The position numbers and the translations under genes were made by a program. Below are positions 49,845 through 56,824 of a stretch of DNA of 56,824 bases, piece after piece. How positions within the stretch are numbered: the first letter of the stretch is position 1; each line of letters begins with the position of its first letter. Below the pieces are notes generated by a model, which had not been told where the DNA came from, searched no databases, and was given only the letters and a program-made list of their open reading frames with translations. The stretch is from Ktedonobacteria bacterium (GTDB lineage Bacteria > Chloroflexota > Ktedonobacteria > Ktedonobacterales > JACDGC01): assembly GCA_027459785.1 (NCBI GenBank), contig DAIDGU010000059.1, forward strand, positions 1-56,824. The letters run 5' to 3'.

Positions 49845-50792
49845 TCACAAGGCCACCAGCCGCCCCATTCCATGCGCAACGGCATGGCGATAGGCCAGGT
49901 GCGCGGCGACGAGATCTTCCATCACATGGCCCATCGACTTAAAAACGGTGATCTCCTCGGCGGTTTGGCGACCAGGGTGCTGGCCCGCGATGACCGCGCC
50001 AAGTTCCGTGCCGTGGGCGGGAGCGATCCCCGCTAGTTCGCCGCAGCCGGCGGGGGGCGGCGCGAAGGCCAGGCGCGTTTCCACGAAGAGCCGCCCGTTC
50101 AGGGCGATGGCCGGATCGAGTTCGCCCTGCGGCGGATGGTAGCCGACGGAGGTGACATGCGTGCCAGGGCGCAGCCAGGCGGCGGCGCTGACCGGCGTGG
50201 GCGACGCGGTGCAGAGGCAGACGACATCCGCCCCGCGCACGGCGGCTTCTGCTGAGGCAACGACTTGCGCGCGAGGATCGCGGGCTGCCAGACGTTCAGC
50301 CGCTGCCACATGGGGCGCATAGATGCGGATCGCCTGAAAGTCGCGCACCAGCGGCACCAGCGCCAGGTGCGCCGCGCCCTGCACGCCTGCGCCGATGATC
50401 GCCAGCACGGCTGCATCCCGCCGGGCCAGTAGCCGCGTGGTCAGCGCGGAGGCCGCCGCCGTGCGCAGGGCCGTGATGTGCGTGCCATCCAGCAGGGCCA
50501 GGCACTGGCCGGTAGCAGAATCGAAGATGCTGATCACCGCCTGATGCGACGGCAGCCCGTGCGCATGATTGCCCGCGAAGACTGTCACCAGCTTGACGGC
50601 GATGCCCTGCCCTGCCTGATAGCCTGGCATCGTCAGCAGGAAACCGGTATCCGGCACCACGACTTCAGCGCGTGGTGGGGCGACGATCTGCCCGGCGCTC
50701 AGCGCGACGAAACCCTCGGCCAGCGCGTCGATCAATGCGGTGGGGTCGAGCGCCTGCGCGACTTCCGCCGCATTCAGCAAGAGGATGTTCAT
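49845..50792 (-). CDS. Ornithine cyclodeaminase/mu-crystallin family protein
   Basis: 315 aa. NAD(P)-dependent enzymes of this family include ornithine cyclodeaminase, alanine dehydrogenase and ketimine reductase. Rossmann motif IIGAGVQGAAHLALV, LLDGTHITALRTAAASALTT upstream, and the conserved FKSMGHVMEDLVAA near the C-terminus. Substrate cannot be told from sequence. It starts 3 nt after the YgjP-like gene stop on the same strand, without a separate promoter, so the pair form an operon. Confidence 0.9.
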   Translation of the reverse strand: MNILLLNAAEVAQALDPTALIDALAEGFVALSAGQIVAPPRAEVVVPDTGFLLTMPGYQAGQGIAVKLVTVFAGNHAHGLPSHQAVISIFDSATGQCLALLDGTHITALRTAAASALTTRLLARRDAAVLAIIGAGVQGAAHLALVPLVRDFQAIRIYAPHVAAAERLAARDPRAQVVASAEAAVRGADVVCLCTASPTPVSAAAWLRPGTHVTSVGYHPPQGELDPAIALNGRLFVETRLAFAPPPAGCGELAGIAPAHGTELGAVIAGQHPGRQTAEEITVFKSMGHVMEDLVAAHLAYRHAVAHGMGRLVAL

Positions 50793-50795
50793 CGG

Positions 50796-51311
50796 CTACA
50801 TCTCATCGTCGGCGTTGTCGTCGTCATCCTGCCCGGCGAGCGCCAACAGGTAGCCGCGCGTCCGCTCCGTCAGGGGATAACGGTTTGCCATCGTCCAGAA
50901 GTCCGGCCCGTGACCGTTGATCGCCAGATGCACCAGTTCGTGGACCAACACGCCGTCCAGCACGAAGGCCGGCACCTGCGCCAGGCGGTGCGAGATGCGG
51001 ATCGCGCCGGTCGCCTGGGTGCAACTGGCCCAGCGCGATAGGTTCTGGTTCGTCACCCAGCGCACGCTCGTTGGATGCAGCTTGCCGGCGAAATACTCCG
51101 CGCTCAGCGCCAGCGCCCGCCGCATCAGGGCAGCGTCATCCAGCGTGGCGCGCTCGCTGCGCCGTTCCAGGCGCGCTTGCAGGCGCGTGATGATCGGAGC
51201 CAACTCGGCATCGCTCATGCCCACCGGCGCGCTGACGATCATCACACCGTCTTTGACCCGCGCCGCCACACTCTTCAGCCGCCGCGCGCTCCGCTCGACC
51301 TTGACTTCCAT
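50796..51311 (-). CDS. YgjP-like metal-dependent hydrolase (DUF45, SprT-like)
   Basis: 171 aa from ATG 51311, with AAAGGGGG upstream; the longer frame starting at 51461 is unsupported. Zinc-protease-like site HELVHLAINGHGPDFW (two His, Glu, third His), preceded by RWASCTQATGAIRISHRL, the conserved WGSC-like motif of the DUF45/YgjP family. The C-terminal tail is acidic (DDDDNADDEM). Physiological substrate unknown. First gene of a pair with the ornithine-cyclodeaminase-like gene. Confidence 0.87.
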   Translation of the reverse strand: MEVKVERSARRLKSVAARVKDGVMIVSAPVGMSDAELAPIITRLQARLERRSERATLDDAALMRRALALSAEYFAGKLHPTSVRWVTNQNLSRWASCTQATGAIRISHRLAQVPAFVLDGVLVHELVHLAINGHGPDFWTMANRYPLTERTRGYLLALAGQDDDDNADDEM

Positions 51312-51474
51312 CGCCGCGCCCCCTTTCATCTCCATGTTATACCATAACGCATGGATGATCACAGGGAGGATGCCAGCCGCCGTGCGGTCGCCAGGAGCTA
51401 AACCTCCTGGCGCGGAAAAGGAACCTCTCCGGGCTAGGACGGGCGGGCGGGCCGCGCTCATGATCCGCTCCGTC

Positions 51475-51525
51475 CCTTTCGTGGCTTTCGCGGACCTTTT
51501 CGTGGCCTTCGTGTTCGATCCGCTC
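51475..51525. repeat. TTTCGTGGC-type repeat
   Basis: CCTTTCGTGGCTTTCGCGGA followed by CCTTTTCGTGGCCTTCGTGT. Same family as the tracts at 11590-11765 and 27507-27770. Confidence 0.6.
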
Positions 51526-51536
51526 GCCTCTACGCT

Positions 51537-52868
51537 TTACTTTTGGGCGGCGATGAGATCCGGCAGCAGGTATTGCGCGTTGGGTGTTCCAAGGCCCGTC
51601 GCCGGATCCCAGCCGGGGCCAGCGGAGTAGCCCTGGACCGTGGTGCCACCAGGTGGCGTGACGGTGTTATCGCCGACGGTGACATCGTGGAAGTCGCGCG
51701 CATAGGTGCTGGACGCCGCTAGCTTGTAGAGCGCGGGATTGATGTAGCCCAGGCTGTGGCCGGCGAGCTGGTTGCCCAGCGCGATCAGGCCCGCCCACAC
51801 GGGCGCGCTGGCGCTGGTGCCGCCGGTCGGCCCCCAGCCACCATTGCCACTGATATAAAGTTCCAGTCCCGTCGCCGTGTCGGCATCCGCTGCCACATCG
51901 GGGATGCCACGCTGGTTGTTGAAGGGATTGGCGGAATTGGCGGCGACACCTTGCTGGAAGGACGGCTCGCTATACAAGGTGCTGAAGCCGCCATTGCTGC
52001 CGCTGCTGCCGCTGTTCCAGACCGTCTCGCGGAAGTTCGTGCCATCGGTCGTCAACGCCGTGCCGCCCACCGCCGTCACCCACGGCTCATCGGCGGGGAA
52101 GCTGACGGTGCGGGTCGGTGACGGATCTTGCTGCACATCGGTATAGTCCGACGCGCCCAGGTCGCCGGAACTGGCGAAATAGGTGACGCCCTGCTGGGTG
52201 GTCGCCTGGTGATAAAGCGTGTCCCACTGGGCGATCTCCGCGCGACCGGCGCTGTCGTTCAGCGAGACTTCCGACGCGCCCCAGCTCTGCGAGACGATGC
52301 TGCCCAGGTGATGATCGAGGGCATATTGTGCCAGTTGGCGGAATTGTGGCAGGCCCGCCGTTCCCTCGGTCTCATCGACGGGGCTGGTCAGCACGACGAT
52401 CTTAGCATCCGGCGCGATGGCATGCATGATCTCCACATCCAATTCCGTCTCAATCGCCCAGCCCTGCATCTCCGTGTTACTCGGATCGGGGGTGGCCGTT
52501 CCCAGCGGTGCCAACTGTTGGATGTTGGCGGCGGGCAGGTTATAGCGCTGGCTGAAGGTCGCCATATCCTGCACCAGCGTCGGGCTGCCATAGGAGACGA
52601 TATCAACAATCGTCTGCCCCTTGCCGGTGACGCCTTGCTTGAGGAGCGTGTCGATGCCGTAGGCGGCGCGAAACTCGGCGACGGTCAGCGGCTGCGCGGG
52701 AAAATCATTGGATGGCGTGGGACTCAGGGTGGCGGGCGGCGGCGTGAAGGCCACGGGGGGCGTTGTCGTGCTGCCGGTCGTCGTGCTGGCGCACGCGGCG
52801 CAGAGCAGGCTCAGCAAGACCGCGAGGACCACGAACGCGCGACGGGGTTGCAGATGTGGGAACGGCAC
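51537..52868 (-). CDS. Sedolisin-type serine-carboxyl peptidase (S53), prodomain-less lipoprotein
   Basis: 443 aa from GTG 52868, with GAGGAGAG about 8 nt upstream. Hydrophobic signal (FVVLAVLLSLLCAAC) suggests a lipoprotein with Cys about 26, followed by a Thr/Pro linker. Catalytic parts: Glu and Asp in IETELDVEIMHA, the oxyanion Asp in YFASSGD, and Ser in GPTGGTSASAPVW. The C-terminal calcium site is present (RDFHDVTVGDN and GWDPATGLGTPN). The pro-kumamolisin propeptide of about 180 residues is absent; only about 45 residues separate signal and protease. It would digest peptides outside the cell, usually at acidic pH. Confidence 0.9.
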   Translation of the reverse strand: MPFPHLQPRRAFVVLAVLLSLLCAACASTTTGSTTTPPVAFTPPPATLSPTPSNDFPAQPLTVAEFRAAYGIDTLLKQGVTGKGQTIVDIVSYGSPTLVQDMATFSQRYNLPAANIQQLAPLGTATPDPSNTEMQGWAIETELDVEIMHAIAPDAKIVVLTSPVDETEGTAGLPQFRQLAQYALDHHLGSIVSQSWGASEVSLNDSAGRAEIAQWDTLYHQATTQQGVTYFASSGDLGASDYTDVQQDPSPTRTVSFPADEPWVTAVGGTALTTDGTNFRETVWNSGSSGSNGGFSTLYSEPSFQQGVAANSANPFNNQRGIPDVAADADTATGLELYISGNGGWGPTGGTSASAPVWAGLIALGNQLAGHSLGYINPALYKLAASSTYARDFHDVTVGDNTVTPPGGTTVQGYSAGPGWDPATGLGTPNAQYLLPDLIAAQK

Positions 52869-53082
52869 GATGGGACTCTCCTCATGAATAAGCTGCCAGG
52901 TAGCCAGACAAACGTGTTTCTGCAAGATCATACGCGAGGCCAGGGTCAGAAACCACACATTTTGCATAAGATGTCAGATTTTACCTGTCTGTGCCTGATC
53001 CTGCCAGGTAGCGGGCAGCAACAAGAAGCCGCATCGGCCTGCAATGCGATCTGCGCTATTCCCTGCCCCTGCTGCATCGTGT

Positions 53083-53088
53083 ATACTG
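53083..53088 (+). promoter_or_regulatory. -10 box left of the IS607 element
   Basis: TATACT, in the style of other promoters here, about 15 nt before the apparent left end of the IS607 element. It may have served the gene now at 55057. Confidence 0.35.
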
Positions 53089-53159
53089 TAGCGCGTGGAG
53101 GGTGGTAAATATTTCCTAATTATCTACCTAAATATACCCTTTTGTGGTAGAATGGAAGC

Positions 53160-53762
53160 ATGAAACTGAGTGAGTATGCGTGCCAGATCGGCGTCACCTA
53201 CAAAACTGCCTATCGGATGTGGCAAGCAGGGCAATGAGACGCCTATCAGTTGCCGACAGGAACCATCATTGTGCGGGAGGCGCAACCAGCGGCGACTGGC
53301 GTAGCAACCTATGCGCGCGTCTCGTCAGCCGATCAGAAAGCCGACCTGATGCGGCAGGTGGACCGCTTGCGGGATTATGCCGCTGCGAAAGGCTACACCA
53401 TTAGCCGTGAGGTACGCGAGATTGGCTCCGGGGTGAACGATAGCCGCTCCAAGCTGGCTGCATTGCTCAGTGACGCGCAGATCAGTCTCATCATCGTGGA
53501 ACACCGAGATCGGCTCACCCGGTTTGGCTGCAACTATATGCGCTTGGTGCTTGAACAGCACCAGCGCCGGATTGAAGTCATCAACACGACCGATACAGGT
53601 AACGATCTGGTAGACGACTTTGTAGCCGTCATCACCTCAATGGCAGCGCGCCTATACGGACGGCGGCACGCGCGCAACCAGAGTGAGCGCATCAAGCACT
53701 GTATTCAGGAGACCTATGGAGATCATCCGGGGCTACAAGACCGAACTGGATCTGAATCATAA
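53160..53762 (+). pseudogene. tnpA: IS607-type serine recombinase TnpA with in-frame TGA
   Basis: From ATG 53160 the frame reads MKLSEYACQIGVTYKTAYRM then WQAGQ, the MerR-like DNA-binding helix-turn-helix of IS607 TnpA, but codon 26 is TGA (53235-53237). The same frame continues DAYQLPTGTIIV and the catalytic domain: YARVSSADQKADL with the nucleophilic Ser, and EHRDRLTRFG. A weak TTG restart at 53250 could give a 170-aa protein without the DNA-binding helix. Only readthrough would give the full 200 aa, so the transposase is probably inactive or poorly made. The end overlaps tnpB by 47 nt. Confidence 0.88.
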
Positions 53763-55017
53763 GCAGCGTACTGCCTGTTTGCAGCATGCGGGTAGTGCCA
53801 GGTTTACCTATAACTGGGGACTGGCACGCAAGCAAGCGGCATATGCCGCACGCAAGGTGGCGGCTGACCCCACGTCGGTCAAGATTCCCACCGCGATTGA
53901 TCTCCATAAAGAACTGAACGCCCTCAAACCGACAGAGTTTCCTTGGATGTATGAAAGCTCCAAATGCGCCCCCCAAGAGGCGTTGCGCGACTTGGATACC
54001 GCGTTCAGCAATTTCTTTGCAAAACGGGCCAAGTACCCCAAGTTCAAGAAACGCAGCAAAGGCATCGGCTCGTTTACCCTCACCGGCGCGATCCATGTCG
54101 GCCCTGACTGGATTCAATTGCCCGTCATTGGCAAAGTCCGCCTCTTTGAACATGGCTACTTGCCCCAAGATACCGACCTGCATACCACCGACCGCAAGAC
54201 CCGGAAAAAGTGGAAAAAGAAAGGGCGGGTCGTCACGGAACCTGCCCATTATCTGAGTGCCACCGTATCTGAACGGGCCGGGCATTGGTTTGTCTCGGTG
54301 CAGGTGAAAGCCATCGTACCTGACCCTGAACCAGCGACGGGCAATCCTAGCGGCGTAGACCTGGGCATCAAGACGTTAGCCGTGTGTTCGGATGGGCAGG
54401 AGATTCCCAACCCCAAAGCGTTGCGGGGCAACCTGGACAAGCTCAAACGGACATCCCGCCACCACAGCAAGAAGAAGAAGGGCAGTAACAATCGCAAGAA
54501 ATCCAAACAGCAGGTAGCTCGTCTGCATTACCGCGTGGGATGTATCCGAGAGAATGCGCTGCATCAAGCGACCGCAACGATCACGGCGAAAGCCAAGCCG
54601 TCTTCCAAGCGACCGCAAGCCATCATCTTGGAAGATCTCAACGTGGCAGGAATGCTCAAAAATCACAAGCTGGCACAAGCGATAGCGGATGTGGGGCTAG
54701 GGGAGTTTCGCCGCCAGATGACCTACAAATCCCATTGGTACGGCAATCGGTTGTATCTGGCCCCTCGGTTCTTCCCCTCTACCCAACTGTGTTCGCAGTG
54801 TCACCGCTTGCCGAGCGTGCCACTGGATTTGAGCGTGCGGACCTATTGCTGTGAGCATTGTGGTCTGGTTCTTGACCGTGACCTCAATGCTGCACGTAAT
54901 TTGCTTTGGTTGTATACCGCCAGTTCGGCGGAAATCGACGCCTTGGGAGAGAACGTAAGACCAATGGTGCTGGCACTGGCGGCAGTCTCGTTGAAAAAGG
55001 AACCGAACACTGAATAG
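53716..55017 (+). CDS. tnpB: RNA-guided endonuclease TnpB (IS607-associated)
   Basis: 433 aa from ATG 53716 (AGGAGA upstream). Ancestor-type relative of Cas12. N-terminal helix-turn-helix/OROS region (1-60), wedge/REC part, then RuvC: D215 in GVDLGIKTLAV, E306 in AIILEDLNVAGML, and DRDLNAARNL (D387/D389). The zinc ribbon inserted in RuvC has C359xxC362 and C379xxC382. All catalytic residues are present, so it may be active even though the recombinase gene is interrupted. Its guide RNA would overlap the 3' end of the gene and read into the flanking DNA at the right end. Confidence 0.93.
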   Translation: MEIIRGYKTELDLNHKQRTACLQHAGSARFTYNWGLARKQAAYAARKVAADPTSVKIPTAIDLHKELNALKPTEFPWMYESSKCAPQEALRDLDTAFSNFFAKRAKYPKFKKRSKGIGSFTLTGAIHVGPDWIQLPVIGKVRLFEHGYLPQDTDLHTTDRKTRKKWKKKGRVVTEPAHYLSATVSERAGHWFVSVQVKAIVPDPEPATGNPSGVDLGIKTLAVCSDGQEIPNPKALRGNLDKLKRTSRHHSKKKKGSNNRKKSKQQVARLHYRVGCIRENALHQATATITAKAKPSSKRPQAIILEDLNVAGMLKNHKLAQAIADVGLGEFRRQMTYKSHWYGNRLYLAPRFFPSTQLCSQCHRLPSVPLDLSVRTYCCEHCGLVLDRDLNAARNLLWLYTASSAEIDALGENVRPMVLALAAVSLKKEPNTE

Positions 55018-55056
55018 GCGTGTCCTATTTGGGTAAGTTTTGGAGAACGGTTGGTT

Positions 55057-56817
55057 ATGAGTGAAGTCAGGCAAAGCATCGAACGGCTGCTAGGATTAGA
55101 GTTAGAGAACGATGACCTGTTGCGCCAACTCGAGCCGTTGACGAACGATCCGGCGTTCGCGGCGGGCGCGGACCTCTGGGCCGCTGACTTATATCGCCGC
55201 GATCCGCGCTATTTCGCGCCGTTCCTGGCGCGCTACCTCACGCGGGATCAGGTGGACGTGATCACGGCGCTGCTGCCGCGCATCGAGGCCGACGGGCAGG
55301 ACGATCTGTTCCGCGCGCTCTATAGGCTGGCGATGAACGAGCAGGGTTGGAACGCCGATCTGCGCGGCGTCTTGGACGCTGGCCTGAACGATGACGCGCT
55401 GGCGCGGGCTGTGGAGTTGCGCGGCGATGTGCCGCCGCAGTTCGCGCTGGCCGAAGACCTGGCCGCCGCGCTGTATGCGCGCGTGCCGGCGACCTTCGCG
55501 CACGTCTTGTTGCCGCACGCCTTGCCAGGCCATGATTGGGATGCGAACCGCGACCGTGCCTATGGGGCGCTGCGGCAAACGGCACAGGCGCGCGGTGACG
55601 AGGCCGTTTACTGGCATCTCTTTCGCGCTTTCGCAACGCCGGAGGAGTGGCAGGCGGAGATGCAACGGCTGATTCAGCAGGCCGTCCCACCGGAGCGCAT
55701 CGTCGCGGCCCTGGAAACGCGCCGCTTGAACGATCCGCTGCGCATGGACCCCGCCACCCTCGTCAGCGTGCTGGACCGCTATGGCACGGCGCTTACGCCT
55801 TTCATCGACGCCAACCTGGACTGGTTCGGGCGGCTGGATACGGCGCTGTTGCTCGCTGCGATTGAGCGCACCGGCGATGCTGCTCTATTCCGGCGCGTCT
55901 TCTTTCGCTACGCCGACAACGCAGCGTGGAACGCGCGGGTGCGGGCGCTGATCGCGCAAACGCGCGAGCCGGTGGCGCTGGCCCAGGCGCTGGCGCGCTG
56001 GCAACCGCCTATGCAGCAACTCGCCCGCCGCCCCTGGCGGCTCGATCCTGACCTGGCCTTGGCGCTGTATCAGCGCGATGCCGTCCGTTTGCGCGCCTTC
56101 ATCATGCAGACGTTGGATAATCCCGACATCACTCTGCTGGATGAGGCGGACGACAACGGCGACGAAGAACTGCTCGACGCCCTCACGTTCGCCTTCCTCG
56201 ATCAACTCGCCACCTACATCAGCACAACCTATCCCTACGCGCCGGCAGTCACGCTGAGCCAGTTCGCCGACAAGCAGCGCGGCTGGGCGCAGGACTGGAC
56301 GCAGGCGATCAATGAGCGTTTTGATCGCCTGTTTGCGCTGTCACCCGCAGCCTATACCCGCCATGCCGCCAATATCCTCAGCCGGGGCATTGGCTCCGCC
56401 TGGAAGTTGCGGGACGATCCGGAGACCAATCCGGTCGCGTATCTGTGCTACCAGCACCGGCCCACCTGGCTTGCCAGCGATGCGGCGCTGCGCGATCTGC
56501 TGGAAACGCCCGATCTGCCGACCTTCGAGCTGGCGCTGGATCTGCTGGGTCAGGGCGGGCGCGGCGCTGCCGAGCAGGTGGTGGCTGCCCTCCCCATCTT
56601 CGCGTCTTATTTGCTGGCGTCAGATAGCAGCACGGCGCTGCAACGGCGCATCCTGCGCACGCTGGAAGCCGCTGCCGCGCAGGGGCCGGCCTATGCCAGC
56701 AACATCGCCCTGCTGTTGGACGAACTGCTGCACTATCACAGCGCGCACAGCCTGGACGAACGCACGATGATCAGCTTCGTGCGCGCCCGCCACTACGCCA
56801 CGGCGCAGAGCGCATAA
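55057..56817 (+). CDS. Helical-repeat protein of unknown function
   Basis: 586 aa from ATG 55057 (GGAG about 11 nt upstream; TTG 55051 also in frame). Almost entirely alpha-helical, with Leu/Ala/Arg-rich helices in HEAT-like pairs (VDVITALLPRIEADG, DDLFRALYRLAMNEQGW, AALFRRVFFRYADNAAW) and a repeated (N/E)(A/E)(Q/A)W(N/Q)A motif about every 110 residues. No membrane segment or enzyme motif. Composition is like the chromosomal core. The IS607 element lies directly upstream and has probably separated the gene from its promoter. Confidence 0.7.
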   Translation: MSEVRQSIERLLGLELENDDLLRQLEPLTNDPAFAAGADLWAADLYRRDPRYFAPFLARYLTRDQVDVITALLPRIEADGQDDLFRALYRLAMNEQGWNADLRGVLDAGLNDDALARAVELRGDVPPQFALAEDLAAALYARVPATFAHVLLPHALPGHDWDANRDRAYGALRQTAQARGDEAVYWHLFRAFATPEEWQAEMQRLIQQAVPPERIVAALETRRLNDPLRMDPATLVSVLDRYGTALTPFIDANLDWFGRLDTALLLAAIERTGDAALFRRVFFRYADNAAWNARVRALIAQTREPVALAQALARWQPPMQQLARRPWRLDPDLALALYQRDAVRLRAFIMQTLDNPDITLLDEADDNGDEELLDALTFAFLDQLATYISTTYPYAPAVTLSQFADKQRGWAQDWTQAINERFDRLFALSPAAYTRHAANILSRGIGSAWKLRDDPETNPVAYLCYQHRPTWLASDAALRDLLETPDLPTFELALDLLGQGGRGAAEQVVAALPIFASYLLASDSSTALQRRILRTLEAAAAQGPAYASNIALLLDELLHYHSAHSLDERTMISFVRARHYATAQSA

Positions 56818-56824
56818 GGCGCGG

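Larger units (their letters stand above)
53099..55045 (+). mobile_element. IS607-family element (serine recombinase plus TnpB)
   Basis: An AT-rich left end (GGTAAATATTTCC onwards) is followed by a TnpA-type serine recombinase gene and an overlapping tnpB gene, the standard IS607 order. IS607 elements have no terminal inverted repeats and make no target duplication, so the ends are approximate. The right end is placed between the tnpB stop (55017) and the ribosome binding site of the next gene. An omega RNA overlapping the 3' end of tnpB is expected by family knowledge but was not defined here. Confidence 0.8.

Noticed and set aside
1..56824. tRNA, rRNA, tmRNA, RNase P and SRP RNA genes
   Set aside because: Looked for by characteristic motifs in all intergenic regions; none was recognised. 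A covariance-model search would be needed to exclude divergent copies.

Overview
This 56.8 kb window looks like bacterial chromosome of high GC content, interrupted by AT-richer patches. Gene content and style suggest Chloroflexota, possibly near Ktedonobacteria. The evidence is IscB and IS607-type TnpB elements, a rhodanese-fused E1-like enzyme beside a MoaD-like protein, a prodomain-less sedolisin, lipoproteins, many short palindromic repeats, and sigma-70-like promoters with a TATACT -10 box. The phylum is an inference from family knowledge; no rRNA or tRNA gene was recognised to confirm it.

Layout: 0.4-11.3 kb holds a SNF2 helicase, a four-helix membrane protein, ClpC, an exported-type protein without its export signal, a small Cys-rich protein, a MurE-like ligase and a DNA polymerase III delta-prime subunit. 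11.3-14.4 kb holds a MoaD/ThiS-like protein with its E1-rhodanese partner, and a citrate synthase. 14.6-21.1 kb holds a T4 Rnl1-like RNA ligase, a propeller-like membrane protein, a type ISP restriction-modification protein and a small helical protein. 21.4-24.1 kb is a TetR-controlled ABC exporter with two matching operators. 24.3-32.8 kb holds a penicillin-binding D,D-carboxypeptidase, a large membrane protein, a second ABC exporter, a flavin reductase, a response regulator, PlsX and an NrtR-like regulator. 32.9-35.8 kb is a pair of helical-repeat proteins. 36.0-40.0 kb holds an HtrA protease, a BtuF-like lipoprotein under a cobalamin riboswitch, and RecF. 40.4-42.3 kb holds a histidine-kinase remnant, a frameshifted queF, a small ORF and a DUF2807-type lipoprotein.

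42.3-44.5 kb is the most striking locus. A complete IscB nuclease gene with a well-structured upstream omega RNA sits exactly between a strong promoter and def (peptide deformylase). The iscB stop codon overlaps the def start codon. The element appears to have taken over the def promoter, its RNA guide would be copied from the def leader, and def is left translated by coupling to iscB.

44.6-51.3 kb holds an indoleamine 2,3-dioxygenase-like enzyme, a ParA-like ATPase, a cluster of four DnaA-box-like sequences, a membrane/coiled-coil protein, FmdB-like and Dtd proteins, an ornithine-cyclodeaminase-like protein and a YgjP-like metalloprotein. 51.5-56.8 kb holds a sedolisin, an IS607-family element (serine recombinase with an in-frame TGA, intact TnpB) and a helical-repeat protein of unknown function.

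At least four families of short palindromic or tandem repeats are scattered through the window. One 34-bp unit occurs identically, in different reading frames, inside the type ISP gene and inside recF.
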